Of a stretch of 64,000 nt of DNA, positions 47,522 to 57,649 are shown piece by piece; the first letter of the stretch is position 1, and each line of letters starts with the position of its first letter. The DNA is taken from contig CM077823.1 in assembly GCA_039720395.1 (NCBI GenBank), forward strand, positions 12,108,107 to 12,172,106. Direction: 5' to 3'. Position numbers and translations under genes: made by a program. A model generated the notes under the pieces. It was not told the DNA's origin, made no database searches, and worked only from the letters and a program-made list of their open reading frames with translations. Source of the DNA: Liquidambar formosana. Taxonomy: Eukaryota; Streptophyta; Magnoliopsida; Saxifragales; Altingiaceae.

Positions 47522-48561
47522 GGGAGCGGCTATTGCAACCCCTGAAACATCTAAGTTACCCCCCCTTATTTCCCCACCCCCCAAATTCACACACCCACCC
47601 CTCCCAAAGACTAGCATACCCCTAACCCTTCTCACCCACCCCATCCGATGACAACGGCGACGGCGACGGCGACGGCGACGGTGGGGAAGGCGACGACCGA
47701 CGAGGAAGGACGACGACGACACCGAGAAAGGGTGACGACGGTGAGGAAGGGCAACGGCGACGGTGACCCCTCTTTTTTCAGATAAGTGTTTTCCGGCGAG
47801 GGAGGTTTTTTTTTCAAAGCCTCCATTTTTTCCGGCGAAAGAGGTTCTTCCTCTTCTCTTCTTCTTTCTTTTTTTTTTTTTCTTTTATTTTCTCTGCTGG
47901 TTAGATCTGTGTGTTTTCCGGCGAGGGGGGTTATCAAAACCTCCATTTTTTCCAGCGACGGGAGGGAAGAGAAAGAAAAGGAAAGGAAAAAAAGAGGCTG
48001 CCGAGAGGGAGAAGAGTGAGGGCTGCTGGTGTGGGAAGAGGGGTTCTGGTTCTGGGAAGGAAAGAAAAAAAAATAGAAGAAGAGAAGAAAAGGGAAGAGG
48101 AGGAAGGAAGAAGAAGGTCGTCGATGGGGTGGGCTGGGGTGTCGCTGCCTGTGCGGGGAGAGGGGTTCTGGTTCTGGGAAGGAAAGAAAAAAAAAATAGA
48201 AGAAGAGAAGAAGAAGGAAGAGGAGGAAGGAAGAAGAGGGTCGTCAGTGGGGTGGAGAGAGGGTCGCCGGTGGGTTGGGGTGGGGTGGGGTGCCGTTGCC
48301 GGTGTGGGGAGAGGATTCTGGTTCTTGGAAGGAAAGAAAAAAAAAATAGAAGAAGAGAAGAAGAGGGAAGAGAAGGAAGGAAGAAGAGGTCGCTGGTAGG
48401 GTGGGGTGGGTGCCAGAGCTTCGCCGTCGCCGGTGGGGTGGGGTAGGGTGGGGTGGGTGAGGGTACTGAAGCCCTTTTTGGTAATTTTGCATAATAATTT
48501 TTTGAATTAAAAAATGTGAGGGGTCAACTTAGCATATTGGGGGGTTGCAATAGCCGTTCCC
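47522..48561. mobile_element. Mutator-like non-autonomous element
   Basis: 1040 bp with terminal repeats GGGAGCGGCTATTGC and, inverted, GGGAACGGCTATTGC, extending about 40 bp. Flanks are tgttatgaa (47513-47521) and tgttctgaa (48562-48570), a 9-bp duplication with one change, as expected for Mutator-like elements. It is much more GC-rich than its surroundings. It contains (GGCGAC)n near 47655-47685 and about three tandem 120-140 bp units with 'ggttctgggaaggaaagaaaaaaa' at 48048, 48167 and 48316. No transposase. The long open frames are repeat-derived. Confidence 0.87.
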
Positions 48562-48829
48562 TGTTCTGAATGGTAAGGCCCATGATTTGAGCAATTCCTC
48601 AAATGGCCCAAACTAGAAGCTCTTCTTAGTCTGATGGGATAGTGCTTAGAGTCCCTAGAGATGCATTGATTATCCACTACTCCAAGCCGGCAGAGACTCT
48701 TCAACTTTCTCAACCCACCGTTCCTAATGAGGACATCCTTTTATGTAACTCTTGCATCATTATTCCTCTCTTGGGACACAGAGAAACCGTTCCTTTCCCC
48801 AACATAAAGAGGAGAATTTGAAAATTTTT

Positions 48830-48855
48830 TTTTTTTTTTTTTTTTTTTTGATAAG
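48830..48855 (-). mobile_element. Micro-retroinsertion: poly(A) plus six bases
   Basis: Twenty T and gataag lie between two exact copies of ggagaatttgaaaattttt (48811-48829 and 48856-48874). On the - strand it reads cttatc then poly(A), the same end as the SINE at 11116-11321 (cgttatcaaaa). I read it as a SINE copy truncated to its last bases, inserted in LINE ORF1. Confidence 0.75.
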
Positions 48856-50159
48856 GGAGAATTTGAAAATTTTTCATGAATGCAATCAGCTGCTATTGGA
48901 TCTTCAATACCCCTGCTTCCAAAGTCCACAATAGCATTGGAATCCAACTCATCATCCATGTCAGCCCCATTCTTCGCCCCTGAACATCCATCTGTAAGGA
49001 GGTGCCGGAACATGCGTAGAAAGGCCTAAGCCATCTGAACGAGAGTCCATCACTGATTCACAAGTACCCTGTTTGTTAAAACATGTGGGCTGTAAAGAAT
49101 GAAATGAGAAACCAACTCCAGATTTTTCACGAACTATAATAAGAAAAGTATCCATCTTGAGTTCCAATAGCAAGTCTTTGAGGATGGTTTCTCTCAATTT
49201 CGTGGAGACTAAAATTCTTCTTCTGTCCAGAAGCTTTTTGTTGGCTGTATTACTATCCACGGAAATGACTAGGCCAAAACGCTCTCCAATTCTCTCAAAA
49301 TTAGCTACGGACCAAACATGAAGAGGAACACCAGTTATATTTAACCAAACTAGCCGCTCGTTAAACATCATACATGGTTTCCATGCTTTAACATCAGAAA
49401 ACCATCGAGAGAACCAGGTCGTATCCTCTAAATAAGTCTTCATAATTTCTAACGAATGAAACTCCAACAGAACTAACATGCCACCCAAGAATTTAATGGA
49501 AATGTCTAAAATCCCTTCACTGATGATCGCTTCCTGTAATCCAGCCAAGAGTTTAATATTAATGACTTTCCCTACTGCACATCTCTGCAATCAGTTGTCC
49601 TCTGGCTCCATGATCTGAATTGTTTTAATGGCATTGCTGTTATGCACCACCTTGTGATCATTAGGATCGTTTGGAGAAAAACCAACAGTTCCACCTGATT
49701 CATTTCTTCCATCTCTTCCACTTGATTCTTTTCTTTTCCAAATAAATTTCTTTACCCCTTTCTGCGACCAGGCTTCGTTCTTAGAATGTACATTTCCACT
49801 AAACTGAGCCCTTTTAACTAATATTTTCCTGTTCCAACACCAAGCTTCATTTGCTCTGTGAATAGCGAGGTCCGCATCTTTTTGACAGTAGAATCTTACG
49901 AACCCGTACCGATAGTTTGATCCCCTTCTCCTCTTATTAGGCACGAACACATCTGCAATGTCCCCAAACCATCTGAACACATTCCTGAGCCTGTGATTGT
50001 TGATTCTCTCCGGCAGATTATCCACGAATAGCGTCACACATTTACTCCTCAGTTCGTCAAAATTTACTCCTCTGCTCGAACCGCTTTGCCTCTGCTCAAA
50101 CCGCCTAGCCTCTGCTCTGTTCCTCATAATTTTAGTTTACAAGAGCTAACTCCTCAGTT

Positions 50160-51445
50160 CGTCAACGCAGCCTTCCCTTGAACCATTCCACACGCATCGA
50201 TTCGTTCAGAGGATTGCAGAACTTGAAGCACAAAATAGAATTAATGCAGAAATGATCTCCTGTGTCAGGTCGTGCAGAAGCAACAAAATTCTGGTAAATC
50301 ACCGATCCAATATGATCTACTGGATCAGCTTGTGCAGTTCAACATCCTCTGTTACATTCTTCTCACTCCATGGACAATTAACAGTGCTTGCAAGATGCTT
50401 ACATGTTTGTTGGTGCAATTTTTCTTACTTCAACTTTCTGTCTTCATTACCATATCAGATTCTTGAAAGTCTTTCAGGAAGTACAATTTATCCAAGTTTC
50501 CAAAGGCCAGAGTGTGAAAGTGGTCATGATGGGGCAGGAAATATGAGTCTTCGTCCTTTCAAAATCTTCTGCAAGTTGCCAAAAGTATTTAGCTCCACTC
50601 ATCAGACATTGGATTGGTCTCATTTTTTTTATAAATTGGGTCCATGTAGTTGGCTTATGGCTGTAAACAAAAACCAGACATGAACAGATATGAAATCCAG
50701 AGAAAAAAAAAATAATAATAAATAAATAAATCTAACAAATCAAAGCATCCTTGAATTTCACTTTCGGTCTGGCAGACACGATTGCAATTTAAACTTAGAC
50801 AGAACATAGTAATGGAAGGATTAAGAACCAAACTAAAAGGAAAAACTCGAGAATTTCGATAATAACCATGCCGAAGGTATCCAATCAACAATTCAAAAAA
50901 AAAAAAAAAAAAAAAAAAAAACACACGATGACAACAACAAAAACAACAGTTTATTTAGTTAGGCCCTTGGCCCCTTACAATGCTAATAAATGCATATATA
51001 AACACATGAAGACGGTTCATCAACATTCTTAATTAATTTCAATAACAACCAAGCTGAGTGTATCCGATCTACAGTCTGGAAAAAGAAAAAAAATTACCAT
51101 TTAATTTCCTCGTACAATATAGTTTTATTTAACCACTCAATTGAAAAATGTGTCTGTGTTTTGAGTGTGCATGCATGCACACATGTAAGCAAGCTCCAAA
51201 AATGCCCAAGACAGTTTCAAAATAACCACAATTATTGTCAGGGCAAAATCTTGAAATGCCGATAGATCACGCAGTCATACACCTCAGATCTTCCTTAACA
51301 AAACAAGGAGAACTAATTTTTAGAAATTTCCCATATAGAATTCTTGAAAGAAAAAAAAAATGTTAATATCAAAAATACCATATATCTTGCTCATCCCAAC
51401 ACCACTGTTCAAAGTATCCTAATTATCAACTATCAAGCCATGCTT

Positions 51446-51503
<58 letters not shown>

Positions 51504-51560
51504 CCTTTTAATATCAAGTACACTCCAAAACTCTTACCCCGACTTGTATTTTGAGAAACC
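50160..51560. repeat. Array unit 4
   Basis: It carries modules at 50230-50420, 50458-50690, 50750-50880, 50940-51200 and 51235-51445 in the common order. It ends in (TA)n and (GA)n microsatellites at 51448-51500. The sequence at 51140-51175 (tgtgttttgagtgtgcatgcatgc) is the uninserted counterpart of the TRIM site. A GT-containing donor-like site (caaaattctg|gtaaatcac) is shared with units 1 and 2. Confidence 0.7.
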
Positions 51561-51639
51561 AAAACTTAGTATCTAAATGCAGTACATTTAGAATTGTAAT
51601 CATGATCCCTTATCCAAATGCAGTACCTTTAAAATTGTG

Positions 51640-51935
51640 ATCATGATCCCGCACAACCCAGTAATACAACTTCTCTCCAAGGTGCTTTGCGGTTTCTGAG
51701 TCCCTTTCCTCATGATGGATCTACTTCAAATACCTTCTCAAACATTACCGCGTTTGTGAACCCAGGCCAGTCTCTGTTAAACTCTACGTCGGATTTTCGT
51801 AACAAGTGAGAAATAAATGTCCCGAAAGACCTTCCTTTTGTGGTAACCGGAAGAATCTCTAGACATCTTTTGGAATTGTTCTTTTGTAAAAGATATTTGG
51901 AATAATACAAAAGTGCATTGTCCCACCCCAACATT
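51640..51935 (-). pseudogene. Unidentified gene fragment
   Basis: The - strand gives 74 residues (LLRKSDVEFNRDWPGFTNAV, then FEKVFEVDPS) followed, one frame over, by ERDSETAKHLGEKLYYWVV and RDHDHNF. The composition looks like real protein rather than repeat, and the frame change suggests a decayed gene. I do not recognise the family. The remaining bases to 52286 hold nothing else. Confidence 0.3.
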
Positions 51936-52842
51936 ATTTACTCAATTATTGAGTAATCATAGGAACACGCAAAACCATGTCCTTTTTTAAGGACAAACCC
52001 CCAAACCTGCTTTTATTGTTAATAAAGCCTATAACTATTATTCTGGAAAGACTAGAATTCTTAACTAGCAACTACTTAGTTCCCTATTGTTTGACAAATA
52101 ATGAAGAAGCAAGAAGATGTACAAATTTGTATTGCTTTTCTTTCCTGCATTGTACTCCCAAATAGGTGACGTAATCCTAACAAAAAAAAAAAAAATACCA
52201 TGTTTTACCCAAATTCTCTTGTTGTCCGCAAATTATTATAAGTTTCCCCTTAAATGAATAAAGGGTAAAAAGTAAAAAATATATAGGGTATTTGTAAACT
52301 ACTATGAATGGAAACTCCAGAATTTCAAAATTGTTTACTTGAGTACTTGAGTTGTCCATGAATATGTTGAAAACTTGGATAAATTTGCTCAGATTTTCAA
52401 ATTTATTCCCAATATTTATTCAATGACTGCACTTAGTCACTTACTATCATTTTGTTTTTCAAAACATGCCTTTTTGTTTTCATTTTTCTATATTGGTTCA
52501 ACCCTGCACCCGATGCCATAAGCATGGTTCCCTCATCCCTTTTTCTATGTTCGGTAGTGGAACTTGAGGCCTTCCTCTTAATACTTTAGAGTTTAGTATA
52601 AATTTGTGTTTATGAATAACAGATTACATTTTGTATATAGACCACATTGTGGGCAGTGCTCCGGCACTGAAGTTAAGAATTAAAGCATCAATTTTGTGGT
52701 TCTCATCTTTGCATCTCAATGGTTGCATTAGTACAAATAGGAATTCCAACACAACATGAGCATCTTCTTGAATATAATCTTTGAATATATATGACGCCAA
52801 AACAGTATGACCCTGATCTTATATGAAAACAATATGGAGTTT

Positions 52843-53200
52843 TTTGTTTTTTTTTTTTTTTTAAATCAGCAAAAACAGAATTAAATCATACAAAGAGATG
52901 AAATTACAACATATCAGCTAAACCCCAAAAGAAACACCTAGAACCCAGCCCTCAAAACAAGGAAATGAAGCGAATAGCACAACACCCAAAGAGAACAAAG
53001 ATATAACAGAACAAACTGCCCAAAACACATAGAACTACCCCAAATCTACAACCATTAAAAACACAGCTCAGACCAAAGGAAAGGGTGATCAAGACTGATA
53101 AAACATGAGCAGGCAGACAAAACAACCAACCGGAAAGGAAAAGGGATAGGCAAGAACTCATCTGCATGAAGAAAGGTAGCATCAGCACACTAGAAGATAT
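52843..53200 (-). mobile_element. LINE 3' end fragment
   Basis: A T run (52843-52861) followed by aaatcagcaaaaacagaattaaatc is, on the - strand, a plant LINE 3' end (gatttaattctgtttttgctgattt plus poly(A)). The paralogue at 32200-32260 lacks it. The 83-residue open frame inside is untranslated-region sequence, not a protein. The right border is approximate. Confidence 0.6.
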
Positions 53201-54015
53201 CACAAAGAAGACAATAGATCATTCCTGAAAGTTTAGATCATTCCTGATATACTTTGTTCTTAAATTGGGAAGACATTGAACCAAAAAAATACAGTAATCA
53301 CACATTCCTGGTCTTAGTGCCATAGAGAGGAAGAGAGATCCTAAATGCACCTGGAATCCCTATTCATTACCAGTTTAGCACCACACATTCCTGGTCTTGG
53401 TAAAATCTGAAAGGCCACAATCATTCCAAACTGGCGGCATCTCCACTTTAAAGATTAGTATTCTATGATTTTTAACATTTAATGATTTACTATTACCTCA
53501 AAAAATATTGTAATATAAATTTAATCCAAATTTCATAATATTTAGCATTTCCAATTAATTCATGCTTTACAAAATACAACAGAGTTGATCCATGCAAAAC
53601 ACAGGAACATGGATTTCCATTCTCAATACAACTCCAGAGATGCATCAGTTCTTGAGAACTCCCTTCACCACCATTTCCACTAGAAAATCTACAATTCCGA
53701 AAACATTCTCTCGTCTCCCTTAATAACATAGACACATAACATTGGAGACACCATGCCCTTCACCCTGGCAATCTTCAATTTTCTGTATTCATTATCATTT
53801 CAGATTCTTGGAAGTCTTTCCGGAAGTTCAAATTGTCCAAGTTTGCAGTGGCCAGACTGTGATGTTCTTCACCTTGCCAGAAATGTTTAGCTCCACTTGT
53901 CAGACATTGGATTTGTTTCATTTTTTTTTTTTTTTATATAAATTGCATCCACTTGGTTGAGCTGTAGACAGAAAAAAAGACAGGAACAGATCTGAAATCA
54001 GAAGGAAAAAATATC

Positions 54016-54850
54016 ATTCATGTTGCAACTATCTTATGTGGCATACGGCTGGCTAGAAACAAGCTTATTTTTTATAATGTTGTTACTAATCCTTTATCTG
54101 TGATTCTCCAGGCGAAGAATTGGACCAACTCTATTATGCAGGCCTTCTCCCAGAAGCAATGAGTCACTCAGCACCACCCTACTCTGAGGCATAGTCGGAA
54201 TTCAAACTTCATACCAGTTCAATCAATTATCCATCATGATCAACCGATTATCCAGCATGATGAGTTGCAGAGATCATCATCATCTCCCTATGTCGTTCAA
54301 TTTTCAGTCAAGATATGCAAGAGAACTAGGACTTATGCTTTGGCCATTGTAGTTTAACAACAGGACTCGATCAAACTTGTTTTGTGACTTTGGTTACGTT
54401 TGTGTCCGGCTGCACACAAAATGACTCTTGTATTATCTATGGTTCGAGCTGTAATGTGGAATATGATGAATGTTCAAGCACCAAATGTTTCTTTCTAAAC
54501 AAACCTCAAGGTCGCTGACAATACTTTGGGTCCGGATAATTTGAGAAGAATGCATCACTGGTCGTTGCTCCATATCTGGTATGATATCCTGAGCTGTTTC
54601 TGCAGAAACCAAGCCTGGTGATGGAGTGTTGTGGGAAGTTCTCAGCTTCCATTAGTAAATGCCCTGATCCATCAAGTGCTATACACTAAGCATCCCCGCT
54701 TTTGGACGTCTCTTACTAATTAGATAGCATAGGTTTTTGTCTATTTGTTTTCTGGTTTTTTAGTCTCCTTGGTTTCTAGCTTTATCCTATTGTAAGACTT
54801 TTGTTGTTTTTTCATCTCATCTTATCATGGTATCGAAAAATATAAAATAA
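54016..54850 (+). mobile_element. LINE 3' end fragment
   Basis: It starts with a coding remnant read as ATILCGIRLARNKLIFYNVV, like the end of the LINE RT C-terminal region (I/V-W-x-x-R-N-x-x-F). A long 3' untranslated region follows, to aaaaatataaaataaagg. Flanks aatatcattcat and aataacatttat look like a target duplication. Unit 3 (near 32690) shows the empty site. Confidence 0.7.
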
Positions 54851-55669
54851 AGGAAATAACATTTATACAAATCATTCCCTGTTTGGCTGTTGAACATTTG
54901 AGCACCTCACTGGAATTGCATAACAGCAATAATGCATAAGACAAAATTCAAGTTTAACCACAGCCTATCAGTCATCAATGTTACCAAATCATGTTGCCAA
55001 AAAAAAAAACCAAAGAATGAAATTTTCTTGATTTTCATTAACTTGCAAGAACCAAGTTAGGGACATAGGAAGGAAAGAAATCAAACAAATCAAAAGATAC
55101 TTGTATTTCTCTTTTGGTCATGAAGACACGAATGCATTTCAAACTTTGGACAGAAAATAGCAATGGAGAGCCTAAGAACCAAGCTCAAAATGAAACCTGA
55201 GAATTTCAATAATAATGAAGCTGAAGGTTCCCATCAACAACCAACAAAAAACACAAAAAAATTTCATTTGGTTATGGTCTTACAGTGCTAATAAATGCAT
55301 ACATAAACACATTAAGAGAATTCATCAACATTCTTAATTTGAATAATAACTAAGATGAATATATCCATCTAGGGTAAATAAAAAATAAAAAAATGTTACC
55401 ATTTAATTTCCTCATACAATCGAGTTTTATTAAAAAGTAAACAAATGCAAAATATCTTTGTGTGTCTAGGGTACAAGCATGCACGAACATCATAAGCAAG
55501 AGAGAGAGCGGAAGAGAGATCCTGAATGCACTTGGAAATTTCTACAGATCAAATCTCTTAGATTTCACGAAACATGGATTCACTTATTTTGATACAAAGC
55601 ATACACATGCATGCACGTACAAGCACTAAAGTTACACAAAATAACAATTATGACTCTTGATACTTCAAA

Positions 55670-56330
55670 GCCAGCTCTCATTCATGCAATATTTTGCCCA
55701 GAGACGGCCTCTCGTGCGGATCTCTGACCACGCACCTCTTAGCAGCATTAACATAGATATCTAGCAATTTATAGCTAATAAGACCGACCATCCAAGGATC
55801 AATTTCAACTTCCATTGATCCCTCATTGTGCCTCGAATTTAGCAACTTATAAGACATTTCTGTAGCTTAATTTGCATATAGCACCTCAAATAGAATTATT
55901 ATGAATGAGCATACATCATATTTATCTGAAACTTGGCCATTTGATATATATTCAGGGTCAAGGTATCCATTAATACCATGAATGAAGTCTATACTCACGT
56001 GAGTATGTTTTATCGAAATAGCCCTACAAATCCCAAAGTTGCTGGGACTAAAGTCTTGATCAAGGGCAATATTGTCTACTTTGATGTCTCGATGAATGAC
56101 TCTTGTGGTGTCATAGAGATACAATGCAGCAAACCCCTGGTAGCTCCAATGCATATCTTGAGTCTTCGCCTCCAAGAATAATAAGGTAAGCCATCTGACC
56201 CATGGAGGTGCCTAGCAAAAGTCACCATTTTCCACATACTCATATACCAATATCAACTCTGGTTGCTCATCACAATAGCCAATGAGCTTCACTATATGGT
56301 GATGGCGAACCTAATAGGAAAAAATTTACT
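55670..56330 (-). pseudogene. CrRLK1L/FERONIA-like kinase C-lobe, left copy
   Basis: Receptor-like kinases of this group relay cell-wall and hormone signals from the plasma membrane. The - strand begins after cctattag with [23 protein letters not shown] (in two runs). It continues VIHRDIKVDNIALDQD, then NFG in place of DFG, GYLDPEYISNGQVSDKYDV, and ends near RCVVRDPHERPSLGKILHE. The N-lobe (Gly loop, catalytic Lys) is absent. The lost DFG Asp, a frame break near NGD and stops mean it is dead. Family assignment rests on the order and wording of these motifs. Confidence 0.75.
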
Positions 56331-56819
56331 CTTGTACTAAGAAGAATCAAAAACTAAATGATATAGGTTTTGAGGAGCCTTTACTAAGACATTATTTTTA
56401 AAAAAATGCTCGCCTCTACTTAAAGGTTCCTAGCAAATTCACTTTCACAAAACATGTGTAAGCTAGGTGCCACTAGCGCCTCATAGTCTATTGCCACACC
56501 ACGTGCGCACTCAAGTCATACGTATTGGAACACGTAGACCAATCTCTATCTTCCTTTCCACGTAAAAATAGAGATTAAAAATAGAGATTGGTCAGCGTGT
56601 TCCAATACGTATCACTCAAGCACACACATAGGGTGGCAATGGACTGTAGGGAACTAATGGCACTTCACACGTGTCATGTGAAAGTGAATTTGCTACAAAC
56701 CCTTAAGTACAAGCAAATATTGTTTTAAAGATATCATCTTAGTAGAAGTGCCTCAAAGACTATATTGTTTATTTTTCGATTCTTCTTAGTACAAAAGTAA
56801 TTTTTTTCCTATGAGGTTC

Positions 56820-57470
56820 ACCACCATAATATCGTGAAGCTCAATGGCTACTGTGATGAGCAACTAGAGTTGATACTTGTATGTAAGTATCTGGAAAATG
56901 GTGACCTTGCTAGGCACCTTTATGGGTCAGACGGCTTTCTTCCTTTATCCTGGAAGTGAGGATTCAAGATAAGCATTGGAATTGCTAGGGGATTGTTGCA
57001 TCATATCTCTACAAGACTGCAAGATACATTCACCATGACATTAAAGCAGACAATATTGTCCATGACCGAGACCTTAGTGCCAAAGGGGCTGACTTGGGCA
57101 CTTGTAGGGCTGTTATGATAGAACATACTCAAGTGAGTACAGACTTCATTCATCGTACTAACATATACCTTGACCCTAAATATGTATCAAATGACCAAGT
57201 TTCGTATAAATATGATGTATACTCGTTCAGAATACTTCTCTCTGAAGTGTTATCTGCAAAGTACACTACAAAAGTGTCTCTTATAAGTTACTAAATTTGG
57301 GGCACAGTGAATGATCAATGTAAGTTCAAATTGATCCTAGGTCGATCAGATATCACAAGATATCTACGTTGATGTGGTGATGAGGTGCATGGCCAAAGAT
57401 CTGCACAAGAGGCCATCAATGGGGGAAGTACTACATTAATTAGAGTAAGATTTGAATTTCAAGAGTTGTA
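56820..57470 (+). pseudogene. CrRLK1L/FERONIA-like kinase C-lobe, right copy
   Basis: The + strand reads HHNIVKLNGYCDEQLELILV, KYLENGDLARHLYGSDG, then a frame break. It continues with a degraded catalytic loop (HHDIKADNIVHDRDL, so HRD is HHD), DLGT for DFG, YLDPKYVSNDQVSYKYDVYS, and ends near CMAKDLHKRPSMGEVL. Like the left copy it starts at subdomain IV and lacks the N-lobe. The two copies carry different defects, so most decay came after the duplication. Confidence 0.75.
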
Positions 57471-57649
57471 ATTATTATTTCTGTAAAACTTCGGCGCTTG
57501 TACATGCATGCAAGTGTTTGCTTTGTATCAAAATAAGTGAAATCTCCTATGAGGTTCCCCATCTAACAAGTGTATTTAGCAATAGCACTTTCAATATAAA
57601 CATTTTTTTTTCAAAAAAATAGGGAAAAAAAAAAAGAAGTAAAAGCCAT

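Larger units (their letters stand above)
46969..50127 (-). pseudogene. LINE ORF1 with RRM and DUF4283-like domains, split by a transposon
   Basis: Residues 1-178 (50127-49591) carry an RNA-recognition motif: VTLFVDNLPERIN as RNP2 and YRYGFVRFY as RNP1. After a stop, 49590-48961 continues with a DUF4283-like part (WFSDVKAWKP ... RLVWLNITGVPLHVW). The C-terminal part is at 47484-46969, beyond the inserted MULE. RRM-type ORF1 proteins bind LINE RNA and are common in plant L1 clades. The first LINE here has lost this part. Confidence 0.82.
45715..50140 (-). mobile_element. Second L1-type LINE, internally deleted
   Basis: On the - strand the order is ORF1 (from 50127), the start of ORF2 (46935-46621), then a 3' tail ending aataaaattttcttttgctgatc at about 45725. 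The RT and RNase H regions are missing, so a large deletion lies between about 46600 and 46100. A Mutator-like element splits ORF1. I could not define its target duplication. Confidence 0.8.
52287..55555. repeat. Array unit 5
   Basis: Its first 550 bp match 31385-32210 and it continues with the shared modules at 53220-53360, 53560-53660, 53795-54000, 54870-55220 and 55255-55500. Two LINE tails interrupt it. Its right edge meets the kinase palindrome. No reading frame is maintained across copies. Confidence 0.7.
55560..57546. repeat. 2-kb palindrome of receptor-kinase fragments
   Basis: Left arm 55560-56549 and right arm 56581-57546 are inverted copies with a centre near 56565. Matching landmarks are gatacaaagc/gctttgtatc at the outer ends, and cgtattggaacacgtaga/cgtgttccaatacg beside the loop. 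The arms stay alignable for almost 1 kb at perhaps three quarters identity, so this is one event followed by drift. Each arm holds half of a kinase domain transcribed away from the centre. Confidence 0.88.

Noticed and set aside
47763..48446. 227-residue frame in the Mutator-like element
   Set aside because: It is made of the element's own tandem GA-rich units and has no recognisable domain.
52952..53203. 83-residue hydrophobic frame that looks like membrane segments
   Set aside because: It is T-rich LINE 3' untranslated sequence read as protein.
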